Shown here: piece after piece, positions 7,211 to 14,076 of the stretch
Layout of the letters: every line of letters begins with the position of its first letter
How positions within the stretch are numbered: the stretch's first letter is position 1
Source: a virus
DNA: 63,269 bases
IMG/VR virus record: IMGVR_UViG_3300042868_013427
Span: 1 to 63,269 of that record
Strand: one strand, 5' to 3'
The notes under the pieces: model-generated
Told to the model about the DNA's origin: nothing
The model's input: only the letters and a program-made list of their open reading frames with translations
Database searches by the model: none
Made by a program: the position numbers and the translations under genes

Positions 7211-8371
7211 TTAAGATGTATAATGCAGAGCGGCAATCTTCCTGTACTCATCAGGGCTGATTCCGCTCTGTTTTATTATAGCATCGTCACTTGGGTGTGC
7301 CTTCATTCCATTGAACGTTTCAATCAGCCCAAGATCCAACATCGCCTTCTGCCTTCCAAACGGGTGGTTCTTTATCCTGCACGATGACCATATTGCATCG
7401 AGGTCAAGATGGTTGTAGTCTGCGCCTGGTCTGATGTAGTTCTCTACCCAACGTATGAAGTCACATGCAACATCCTCTGCGTTGTAAGGAAACGCTCCTG
7501 TGTCCTCGTAGATCTTCACCATGACCTCATCGAGGAACTGGTCCTTGTTCATCTTCTTTGTTGGCTTTGCAAGGTAAGAGATGCACTCAACTGCGTTTGT
7601 TCCGTAGTAGAACATTGATTCACGGTTCACGTACTGTGGGTACCAGTCTGCAATGTCTGCAACGAATGCAGCATACTGGAACTTGTATGCCCTCAGATCG
7701 TTCCTTCTGTTCCACTCAAACATCCACTCGCCCATCTCACGAAGGTCACGCTTTCCTCCAGACTCGAGCCATTCGGACATCTCTCTCGCAAGCCTTGGTG
7801 CGTACTCAGAGAGGTAGTAGTCTCCTCCTCTCTTGTACTGTTTACCAACAGGAACCTTTGGAAAGCTTGGAAACTGGTACCCTATCGATGTGTAGAACGG
7901 ATTAGGATGCCTGTTGACCATGCCAACCATCTCCTCTATCGTCTTTGCTTCGTGCAGGTAGAAGAGGAGCGTGTTATGGTAGCCTGAAGGCTTTGTTCCG
8001 TAGTTGATGGCTGATCCTGTCACCCGATGAAGCAGGAAGACGTACAGCCACTCAGGAAGAGAGAAGTCGTCGTGCTTCCCTGTCCAGTCCTTTGAGACCT
8101 GCTTCCTCTGCTTTGTGATGTTACCCTGCTGCATCTTTTCCCAGTAGGGATGTTCCTCTGTCCATCCATAGAACACGTCGTTCACTATCTGGGAGAATCC
8201 TGCATACTTCCTCTCAACGACATCATAGAGCTCAACGTTCTCCAGAAGGTCGTCTTCCATGTTGCTTTGAATGTGGGGTATGCTTCCGAGGTTGCTCTTT
8301 ACCTGTTGGTCGGACGCAAGCTTGAAGTACCTGATGTATTCATCGTAGTACTCGGTAGGTTCAATGTTCAT
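7211..8371 (-). CDS. Hypothetical protein, 386 aa, rich in Trp/Tyr
   Basis: The family is not recognised with confidence. The protein is predicted mostly helical and unusually rich in aromatic residues. Notable segments are SLPEWLYVFLLHRVTGSAIN, VNRHPNPFYTSIGY, and a C-terminal FPYNAEDVACDFIRWVENYI. The general look, with a helical domain and a late acidic D-F-x-R-W-x-E motif, reminded me of phage DNA-hypermodification proteins, but I cannot anchor that to a defined motif and do not assert it. It is the last gene of the operon that begins with IF-1, six bases after the small membrane protein. Confidence 0.75.
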   Translation of the reverse strand: MNIEPTEYYDEYIRYFKLASDQQVKSNLGSIPHIQSNMEDDLLENVELYDVVERKYAGFSQIVNDVFYGWTEEHPYWEKMQQGNITKQRKQVSKDWTGKHDDFSLPEWLYVFLLHRVTGSAINYGTKPSGYHNTLLFYLHEAKTIEEMVGMVNRHPNPFYTSIGYQFPSFPKVPVGKQYKRGGDYYLSEYAPRLAREMSEWLESGGKRDLREMGEWMFEWNRRNDLRAYKFQYAAFVADIADWYPQYVNRESMFYYGTNAVECISYLAKPTKKMNKDQFLDEVMVKIYEDTGAFPYNAEDVACDFIRWVENYIRPGADYNHLDLDAIWSSCRIKNHPFGRQKAMLDLGLIETFNGMKAHPSDDAIIKQSGISPDEYRKIAALHYTS

Positions 8372-8377
8372 TGGCTG

Positions 8378-8617
8378 TTATATGCCCTTACTTTTCTTTG
8401 GTTTACTGTTCAATAGGTATGCTACCACGCAATAGATTAAGGTGAGCACCCCTGATGATACAACAGACTTTATTGGCGATCCTGCATGGTACAAATAGAC
8501 TGTTGCTAAAATCTGCATCAGTATTGCAACGATCGATGGGAGGAGAGGATCTATCCTCTTCTTGTTTCTTTCTACCAGCTCAGGATCACCGGCACTGCTG
8601 ATCTTTTTGAGTTCCAT
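8378..8617 (-). CDS. Small two-span membrane protein, 79 aa
   Basis: There is a charged N-terminus (about 24 residues), then two hydrophobic segments (around 26-44 and 50-69) with a short turn containing Gly-Ser-Pro, and a lysine-rich end (NSKPKKSKGI). Both ends are predicted cytoplasmic. Size and topology would suit a holin, but that is a guess. The gene begins 46 bases inside the end of the glycosidase gene, implying translational coupling. Confidence 0.6.
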   Translation of the reverse strand: MELKKISSAGDPELVERNKKRIDPLLPSIVAILMQILATVYLYHAGSPIKSVVSSGVLTLIYCVVAYLLNSKPKKSKGI

Positions 8618-9177
8618 AACGACTTCCCGTTCTCAATGAACATTGTTGAACTTCCTCCGTCTACATTTATTGCAAAGACGGCACCATTGTCTGCAAATCT
8701 TTTGGCAAAGTCCTGCATGGTTGCACTCGTCGTGACAATAACCATCAGCTTGCCATCCTTTGTTATTCCAACACCTGTCCTTGGGCATCTCCTCTTTGTA
8801 AAGAAGGACCTCCTCTGCCTCAGTTCGATTCCTCCTCTGACAAGGACGTTGCTGCCCGCAAATCCAGTTTGCAAAGGACCTTCCTTGTATTCACCAAGGT
8901 ATGGACTTATGGACAGAACAGGCCATGAAGGCTTTCCAAATCCATTGTTGATGCCATCCACGTGAAGCTTTCCGATCGGGCCTCTGCTCCCCCAGAACGA
9001 TAGGTTGACAAAGTTCTTGTGGCCTCTAAGCTTCCAGGTCTCTATCTCAACGACCTTCTTGGTGTGGCTGATTGCTATGCTAACCGAGTCTGGGCTTAGG
9101 ATCCTTATCCACTCCTCTGCTGAAGATTGGGCTGTAAGAAGGACGAGACAAAGAACCAGTTGGATTATTGACTTCAT
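8572..9177 (-). CDS. Exported phosphodiester glycosidase-like (NAGPA-type) protein
   Basis: Residues 1-20 (MKSIIQLVLCLVLLTAQSSA) are a signal peptide with an AxA-like end, so the protein is exported. The C-terminal half carries the hallmarks of the phosphodiester glycosidase/NAGPA family: RTGVGITKDGKLMVIVTT, then the signature FAINVDGGSSTMFIENGK with its conserved Asp-Gly-Gly, then a final strand. Family members remove sugars linked through phosphodiesters. Here a target in host envelope polymers or exopolysaccharide is inferred. The gene overlaps the IF-1 stop as ATGA, so it is co-translated with it. At 201 residues it is close to the minimal catalytic domain. Confidence 0.85.
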   Translation of the reverse strand: MKSIIQLVLCLVLLTAQSSAEEWIRILSPDSVSIAISHTKKVVEIETWKLRGHKNFVNLSFWGSRGPIGKLHVDGINNGFGKPSWPVLSISPYLGEYKEGPLQTGFAGSNVLVRGGIELRQRRSFFTKRRCPRTGVGITKDGKLMVIVTTSATMQDFAKRFADNGAVFAINVDGGSSTMFIENGKSLWNSKRSAVPVILSW

Positions 9178-9413
9178 TCCTGGCTCTCCTGTTGCTTTTG
9201 TTTTGATAGTCTTCTTGATATTCTTCCCCTTGTCAGATCGTATGGAGACATCTCCATCTGGACCTGGTCTCCGACGATCACCTTTATTGAATTGATCCTC
9301 ATCTTTCCAGAGAGGTATGCAAGTATTAGAGATCCGTTTTCCAGCTTCACCCTAAAGTTTCCATTGGATAGTGACTCCTCAATGGTTCCGTTTACTATTA
9401 TGTTTTCCTTCAT
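9174..9413 (-). CDS. infA: Translation initiation factor IF-1 homologue
   Basis: The whole 79-residue protein reads as IF-1, a single S1-type OB fold. In order: VNGTIEESLSNGNFRVKLEN (strands 1-2), ILAYLSGKMRINSIKVIVGD (the conserved SGKMRxNxIxxxxGD core), VQMEMSPYDLTRGRISRR (the ExxPYDLxxGRI signature). Cellular IF-1 binds the ribosomal A site during initiation. About ten extra basic/Gln residues follow the domain. It heads an operon with the exported glycosidase-like protein, a small membrane protein and a 386-residue protein. The presence of a phage-borne copy suggests adjustment of host initiation during infection. Identification is by motif. Confidence 0.9.
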   Translation of the reverse strand: MKENIIVNGTIEESLSNGNFRVKLENGSLILAYLSGKMRINSIKVIVGDQVQMEMSPYDLTRGRISRRLSKQKQQESQE

Positions 9414-9482
9414 CAGAAAATACCTTGATTGAACATGTTGGAATATAAGAACATATCTCCTAGAATGAGAAATGTTTTTTGG

Positions 9483-9490
9483 TTATATAG
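9483..9490 (+). promoter_or_regulatory. Late-promoter-like motif (TTATATAG)
   Basis: A TTATATAG element ends three bases before the ATG of the small basic-tailed protein. It is a shortened form of the GATATATAG-type element, in the 80-base divergent gap with IF-1. Confidence 0.3.
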
Positions 9491-9493
9491 AAC

Positions 9494-9688
9494 ATGAAGA
9501 AGAACGAGAATGATGGAGGAGCAGCCCCTGCTGGCTTTGCAACGCTGGCTGACACGCCCGGAATGGGAGACGTTGTCATGCCTACCGCAACATCCGTTGG
9601 AAGCGGCGACATCTTTGGAAGCGTCATGGATTTTGGATCATGGAAGAAGACAAAGAGAAGAAAAAGGAAAAAGGCCAAAAGGTCTTAA
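9494..9688 (+). CDS. Small Gly-rich protein with a basic tail, 64 aa
   Basis: A low-complexity Gly/Ala/Thr segment with the pattern TPGMGDVVMPTATSVGSGD is followed by a tail of nearly pure Lys/Arg (KKTKRRKRKKAKRS). The pattern looks familiar from small proteins of T4-related phages, but no function is known to me. The basic tail suggests nucleic-acid binding. The stop overlaps the stop of a convergent small gene. An opposite-strand frame over the same bases is judged a shadow because it lacks this composition. Confidence 0.6.
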   Translation: MKKNENDGGAAPAGFATLADTPGMGDVVMPTATSVGSGDIFGSVMDFGSWKKTKRRKRKKAKRS

Positions 9689-9864
9689 CACACCCACTTG
9701 AATCGTACCTTCTTGCAGGCCTTCTTTTCTTCCTTGCTGTTATTATTGAAGTAGAAGTCCCAGCCCTTCTTTGGTTGCTCTGCTACCTCGGCTTGTGCAA
9801 ATGATGACCCCTGCTTTGAATCAAACATTCTCTCTTGATCAGCTTCAACTGATTTCTTCGGCAT
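9685..9864 (-). CDS. Small charged protein, 59 aa
   Basis: An ATG at 9864 opens a 59-codon frame ending in TAA at 9685. The N-terminus is acidic/polar (MPKKSVEADQERMFDSKQGS), the middle is aromatic (GWDFYFNN), and the end is rich in lysine with two cysteines (ACKKVRFKWVC). Codon use and composition look coding. It fills what would otherwise be a 250-base gap and overlaps the convergent plus-strand gene by four bases. The function is unknown. Confidence 0.55.
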   Translation of the reverse strand: MPKKSVEADQERMFDSKQGSSFAQAEVAEQPKKGWDFYFNNNSKEEKKACKKVRFKWVC

Positions 9865-9935
9865 CTATTCATTTTTTTATAATTGCCAACAGTGAATTAG
9901 AGAGCTCTTAAGATCACTTCAGATTCTTTTAGGTG

Positions 9936-10322
9936 TTACTTGAGGTTTAGGAGATAGAGGAGCTTGTTTGTCGCATTCTTCATGTCAAGGACGATGTCCT
10001 GAAGATCAAGGTCTCCCGTTGATTCAAACTCCTTGCAAACGCCGTCAAGGAACTCATTGAACTCTGTGAAGTAAGGTATCATTGTTTCTGCTGATACGTT
10101 TGGCTCTGACACAACAGAGAATGGAATCTTTGCCTTTCTTGTGAACATGTCTGGGTGCTTTCCCTTTGCAGCCTCAAACAGAGCATCGATGCTGTCGAGC
10201 AGAGAGTCGTAAAATCCTCCTAAAGCAACGTGTGCTGCATAGCTCTTCGTGTTCCAGTGGAACATGTGCGACTGGTCTCTTGTCTGAAGCAGCCTCTGTA
10301 TTGTGCCTTCTAGTTGTGCCAT
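9936..10322 (-). CDS. Ferritin/Dps-like phage protein (DUF5856-like)
   Basis: This is a helical protein whose first part (MFHWNTKSYAAHVALGGFYD, then LLDSIDALFEAAKGKHP) matches the helix-A/B layout of the Dps-like DUF5856 family seen in T4-related phages: H-W-N-x-x-S-x-A-x-H then Y-D-x-L-x-D-x-x-D. Histidines and acidic residues are spaced as for a ferroxidase-like site. Dps proteins store iron or protect DNA. The role in the phage is unknown and binding of metal is inferred. It is divergent from the next plus-strand gene and shares an AT-rich intergenic stretch. Confidence 0.7.
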   Translation of the reverse strand: MAQLEGTIQRLLQTRDQSHMFHWNTKSYAAHVALGGFYDSLLDSIDALFEAAKGKHPDMFTRKAKIPFSVVSEPNVSAETMIPYFTEFNEFLDGVCKEFESTGDLDLQDIVLDMKNATNKLLYLLNLK

Positions 10323-10345
10323 GGTTTTTGCTTGTTTTTGTTACC

Positions 10346-10358
10346 GTATATATAATAC
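10346..10358. promoter_or_regulatory. Divergent AT-rich promoter-like element
   Basis: GTATATATAATAC lies in the 51-base gap between divergent genes, 15 bases before the ATG at 10374 and 23 bases before the ATG at 10322. Being near-palindromic, it could serve both directions. Confidence 0.4.
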
Positions 10359-10373
10359 AACAATTACACGAAA

Positions 10374-11399
10374 ATGTTAAGGATTGAGTTCATATTCGAG
10401 GATGAAACAGTTGTTTTCACCAAGCATGGCGATGAGAGAAGGGTCATGAGAGATGGCCAGATGGTCGGAGTCTCAAGGGACAGAATAGAGAACATCATTC
10501 ACAACAATTTCAAGAGGATAAAGCCGTTCTGGGGTCGGTTCAACAAGTTCATATTTAGAAACCAGAAGGACGGTCTCAATGTTGTAGGAGAGCTTGTGAG
10601 AGACGGAGACGACTGGACTTTCAAGGTTGTGACTGTGATGTTCAAGCACAACTACAAGCCGTACTTCGGAGACTACGTTGTAAACGTCAATGAATCAAAG
10701 AACCTGATGATGTTTGAGTCCTTCATGGAAGCAGAGGATAGAATCATGGAGATTGCATCAGACGAAGGCGGTGTGTTTGACTACGAACAGACTGCAGCAG
10801 GAGATGAAGAAGGAATGTTCTCTTGGGTCATAAAGATCACAGATGAATCTGGGATAGATGATGAGATGGTTCTCAACATAGAATACATCAAGGATCCTTC
10901 AACAAAGCAAGAGATGGTGAAATGGTTTGAGAAGTTTGAGGATGTCATTGAATGCCTCGGGATGATTGACGGAAACGACATGAAACAGACAAAGTCCCTG
11001 AGAGAGAACCTTGATGCAAAGAAGTGGTCAAGCCTCATTGACATAGCAGAGGTTGAGATGATGAGCAAGAAGTGGAACTACGAGATCACAGGATACGGAA
11101 AGGCAATAGCTCTGAAGCTCCTGAGGACGAGGTTCAAGATCATAAAGGGCTGGGTCGATGCGTACAAGCCGGATGTTTTCCTCTCAAAGCCAAAGAAGGA
11201 GGATCAAAAGGATAACAGAAGAATGAGGATATATGAGCTCTACTTCAAGAAGTATCTGAGTGGTTATAGTGTGTTCACAAAGGACATGACTTATGCAAGG
11301 CCTTGGTTCTCAAGCGACATACTTGTGTGTCTAAACGAGAGGATAAACGGCAGAATAATCTCCTCAATTGAAGAAGATATAGAAAGGGCAATATACTAA
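10374..11399 (+). CDS. Hypothetical protein, 341 aa
   Basis: The first 45 residues (FTKHGDERRVMRDGQMVGVS) have the H-x-x-E-R-x-x-x-R-x-G pattern seen in DUF4258-like domains, which are related to RelE-type folds; this is only a suggestion. The middle is a mixed alpha/beta, acidic region. The last 130 residues are helical and basic (GYGKAIALKLLRTRFKII, MRIYELYFKKYLSGYSVF). It is a lone plus-strand gene inserted between minus-strand blocks and converges with the chaperone-like gene 12 bases away. No function is assigned. Confidence 0.75.
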   Translation: MLRIEFIFEDETVVFTKHGDERRVMRDGQMVGVSRDRIENIIHNNFKRIKPFWGRFNKFIFRNQKDGLNVVGELVRDGDDWTFKVVTVMFKHNYKPYFGDYVVNVNESKNLMMFESFMEAEDRIMEIASDEGGVFDYEQTAAGDEEGMFSWVIKITDESGIDDEMVLNIEYIKDPSTKQEMVKWFEKFEDVIECLGMIDGNDMKQTKSLRENLDAKKWSSLIDIAEVEMMSKKWNYEITGYGKAIALKLLRTRFKIIKGWVDAYKPDVFLSKPKKEDQKDNRRMRIYELYFKKYLSGYSVFTKDMTYARPWFSSDILVCLNERINGRIISSIEEDIERAIY

Positions 11400-11411
11400 A
11401 ATATGTATTGA

Positions 11412-11864
11412 TTAAGAAGGAATCTGTGGCCATACTACTAGTTTAGGATCAGCTACATTAGTAATATCTCTTAGCTTTTGACGATACTCCTTCCATTGTA
11501 CTATTTTAGACTCTTCTAGTGATACATCAGGAAGTTGTGTCCAATCGCATTCCAAAAGAAGTATGTTTCTTTTAGATCTTATTAGCTGCCATTCCATTTC
11601 AACAAATTGATTGATTTCATCGCTGGTCATATCTCTCACCTGCTGATATTCAATCCATTCTGTTTCTGTCAACTCATATGTTGATTCAATGATAACCTTA
11701 TTTTCCATTGGTCCAATGTAGGGAACAAATCTTGCAGGATACCACCCATATTCTCTTAATGTTTCATTTGGAAGTATCTTGAAATTTGAAATATTGAGCC
11801 AATTCTCAGGTAGGGGTCTTGGTTGTTCTACAACCGATCCAGATTCTATTCTAACGTAATTCAT
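11412..11864 (-). CDS. Tail fibre assembly chaperone-like protein
   Basis: The C-terminal half matches the phage tail assembly chaperone pattern: RNILLLECDWTQLPDVSLE, then WKEYRQKLRDITNV and a final VVWPQIP. The consensus is L-L-x-x-(S/T/C)-D-W-T-Q-L-P-D, W-x-x-Y-R-Q-x-L-R-D, V-x-W-P. The N-terminal half is a variable beta region that begins like tail fibre accessory proteins. It is the last gene of the cassette that starts with the large collagen-like fibre, as expected for a fibre-specific chaperone. Confidence 0.8.
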   Translation of the reverse strand: MNYVRIESGSVVEQPRPLPENWLNISNFKILPNETLREYGWYPARFVPYIGPMENKVIIESTYELTETEWIEYQQVRDMTSDEINQFVEMEWQLIRSKRNILLLECDWTQLPDVSLEESKIVQWKEYRQKLRDITNVADPKLVVWPQIPS

Positions 11865-11868
11865 GGTT

Positions 11869-11878
11869 CTATTTATTC
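11869..11878 (-). promoter_or_regulatory. T4-late-promoter-like motif (GAATAAATAG)
   Basis: The minus strand reads GAATAAATAG four bases before the ATG at 11864. It is close to the T4 late promoter core TATAAATA and overlaps the end of the methyltransferase gene. Confidence 0.3.
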
Positions 11879-12478
11879 TATTTTCTTAAATACTGCCATT
11901 TCACGAAGACCTAATAACTCCAATCTACCATTTCTAATGAAGGATTCTTTTATAAATTCAATTGAAATGTATGGAATGTTTTCAAGCCTAGCTTCATTTA
12001 GTCCCCATTGATAGTCGTCAAAAACAAGGATTCCTCCTGGTTTTAGAAGAAGGTAAGATAGGACTGCATCTATCATGACATTAGAAGATTCATGGCTACC
12101 ATCTATATAAATCATGTCAAACAGAAGCTGTTTAGAAAATAGCTTTGGGAGCTCAACTTCAGATTTTCCAGTGATTGGTATGCATTTACCCGAACTAATA
12201 TGTTCCCTGAGGTTAAATGAAAATTTACCATACAAATCATCTACATCAAGATCATTTATCCTGTGCTCGTTGCTTCCTTGCCATGTATCCACACAGTAGA
12301 TACATGAACCATCGTTCTGAAGAAAGTTTTCTATGAACCATAATGCAGACTTGCCCTCAAATGATCCTATTTCTAATATCTTCGGGTAGTCGATTTTTTC
12401 TAATTCTGGTTTTACGTGGCAAACAAACTCAGATATGTTTTTGTACAACCAGTCCTGCGTAAATTTATATTCTTCCAT
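11873..12478 (-). CDS. SAM-dependent methyltransferase
   Basis: A class I Rossmann methyltransferase. ILEIGSFEGKSALWFIEN (residues 34-51) is the SAM-binding motif I (E-x-G-x-x-x-G), CVDTWQGSNEHR gives the acidic end of strand 2, FDMIYIDGSHESSNVMIDA matches motif IV of the Methyltransf_24 group, and LLKPGGILVFDDYQWG follows. Relatives are often found in polysaccharide or glycan clusters. It lies four bases from the adjacent glycosyltransferase-type gene. O-methylation of a sugar added by the neighbouring glycosyltransferases is an inference from context. Confidence 0.85.
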   Translation of the reverse strand: MEEYKFTQDWLYKNISEFVCHVKPELEKIDYPKILEIGSFEGKSALWFIENFLQNDGSCIYCVDTWQGSNEHRINDLDVDDLYGKFSFNLREHISSGKCIPITGKSEVELPKLFSKQLLFDMIYIDGSHESSNVMIDAVLSYLLLKPGGILVFDDYQWGLNEARLENIPYISIEFIKESFIRNGRLELLGLREMAVFKKIE

Positions 12479-12479
12479 T

Positions 12480-13262
12480 CTAATTAAAATTTCTTGAAAT
12501 ACTGTCCCAAAGATCCTTCCAATTTATATATGGATCCTTTTGCTCCTCAAATTGCAGATGAAGTGCAAGCGATGGAATAGGATTAAATAACATCACACGG
12601 TTTCTCCATATGTTAGAGATTGTGGTATCTTCTGTTATATTGTTTTTAATTCCCCATTCAGTCATGTATTCTGTGGCCAACGTGTAAAAATCAGGCCAGT
12701 TCTCTCTAACAATCTTTGGATTACACATCAAGGTAAAGGGAGAAAATGTAACTGTCCTCCAATGCCTATTTTTACCATACACAACCAGTGAATTCTCAAT
12801 GAATGATCCTGTGTAATTTCGCGGTTCATCAAATGGGTATATCGCAACTTCATTTTGAACCAATGAAGATATGTTCCCATACTCATCAATCATTTCTTGT
12901 ATTGCATCTTCATAATGTAGATAGTCATCCTCGACGAAGTATATGAGATCAGATGAAGATTCTTTTCCCATCTCAAATTGTTTTAGCGCACTTTCATTCC
13001 ATCCACGCTTTTCCAGCTCTATGAATTTGTAGTTAATAACAAAGTGATTAAAGATGGAATGTATTTTTTGTATTGTCTCATGTCTGGAATGGTCATCGAT
13101 CCATATGACATTTATCTCATGGGTTGATTTTGATATAGAGTGTGCCAAAGATGATATGCATCTTAATACTATCTCTGACTTTTCAGCTTTAACATACCTT
13201 GGAAGTGGGTGTGTGTGTATATCTAAAAAATCATGTGTTCTTAATATAACATCAACCTTCAT
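12480..13262 (-). CDS. Glycosyltransferase (GT-A, family 2-like), copy B
   Basis: The N-terminus KVDVILRTHDFLDIHTHPLP, then a strand-helix pattern with INVIWIDDHSRHET and SDLIYFVEDDYLHYEDAI, shows a GT-A fold with an acidic E-D-D metal site. It is a clear paralogue of the next gene upstream: the same DVxLRTH start, the same EDDYLH, the same RHWRTVTFSPFTLMCNP/WRTNQYTTFTFMCNP region and a similar C-terminal H-x-Q-F/Y ending. It overlaps that copy by four bases. The two copies probably add sugars in sequence or to different acceptors. Confidence 0.85.
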   Translation of the reverse strand: MKVDVILRTHDFLDIHTHPLPRYVKAEKSEIVLRCISSLAHSISKSTHEINVIWIDDHSRHETIQKIHSIFNHFVINYKFIELEKRGWNESALKQFEMGKESSSDLIYFVEDDYLHYEDAIQEMIDEYGNISSLVQNEVAIYPFDEPRNYTGSFIENSLVVYGKNRHWRTVTFSPFTLMCNPKIVRENWPDFYTLATEYMTEWGIKNNITEDTTISNIWRNRVMLFNPIPSLALHLQFEEQKDPYINWKDLWDSISRNFN

Positions 13263-14074
13263 TTATTTTCTCCCGATACATAATCGATATTTATGCTATC
13301 CCATAATTTTTTCCAATCAATGTATGGGTCCATCTGATCTTTGTATTGCATATGCAGTGCAACAGAAGGAATAGGGGTGAATAGGCAAACACTCTCTCTC
13401 CATATTTTGTTTATAGTAGTTCCTTCGTGTATGTTAAATGCTTCTCCCCATTCTGTTCCATACTCTGTTGCAAGAGTATAAAAAATGCTCCAATTCTTCC
13501 TGATTATTTCAGGGTTGCACATGAACGTGAATGTTGTGTATTGATTTGTTCTCCATCTTCTACCATGCCCATAGACAATTTTTGTTGGAATTATCCATCT
13601 TGGCTTGTAATTGTCTGGATCATCAAATGGGTGTATGGCCACCTCATCATTTAATTTATATTTGAACAGCTCATATGCACTGACCATTTCCTTTATTGCT
13701 TCAGGAAAATGTAGATAATCGTCCTCTACAAAATACACAAGATCTGCATCTGAATCCCTTCCTCGTTCAAATTGTGCAAGCGCGCTGCTATTCCATCCCT
13801 CAATTTCAAGTGCAATATACTCATATGAACATTTAGACTCTGTAAACAATTTATGTAGTGCTTCTATGCAATCACTGCTTGAATGATCATCATACCAGTA
13901 ATATTTGGCCTTAATTTCACTGTTCTCTGATGTAAAGTTTTGTACTGAGTTTACTAATGATTGAATACACTTGTATATTAGGGTGCTTTTATCAGAACCA
14001 CAGTACCTTTTTTCCGTGGTGTGAGAGTGGATGTCCCTTTTATTGTGAGTTCTTAGAACTACATCTATCTTCAT
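13259..14074 (-). CDS. Glycosyltransferase (GT-A, family 2-like), copy A
   Basis: Paralogue of the gene that follows it. It starts KIDVVLRTHNKRDIHSHTTE. YYWYDDHSSSDC matches the other copy's IWIDDHS, and ADLVYFVEDDYLHFPEAI carries the E-D-D site. At 271 residues it is slightly longer. Divergence between copies is moderate along the whole length, so the duplication is not recent. It lies two bases after the TPR glycosyltransferase stop. Donor and acceptor are unknown. Confidence 0.85.
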   Translation of the reverse strand: MKIDVVLRTHNKRDIHSHTTEKRYCGSDKSTLIYKCIQSLVNSVQNFTSENSEIKAKYYWYDDHSSSDCIEALHKLFTESKCSYEYIALEIEGWNSSALAQFERGRDSDADLVYFVEDDYLHFPEAIKEMVSAYELFKYKLNDEVAIHPFDDPDNYKPRWIIPTKIVYGHGRRWRTNQYTTFTFMCNPEIIRKNWSIFYTLATEYGTEWGEAFNIHEGTTINKIWRESVCLFTPIPSVALHMQYKDQMDPYIDWKKLWDSINIDYVSGENK

Positions 14075-14076
14075 CG

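Noticed and set aside
9460-9678. Minus-strand frame over the Gly-rich basic-tailed gene
   Set aside because: The plus-strand product has a recognisable Gly/basic pattern; the minus-strand frame is a Phe/Pro/Ser shadow and would overlap the IF-1 promoter gap.
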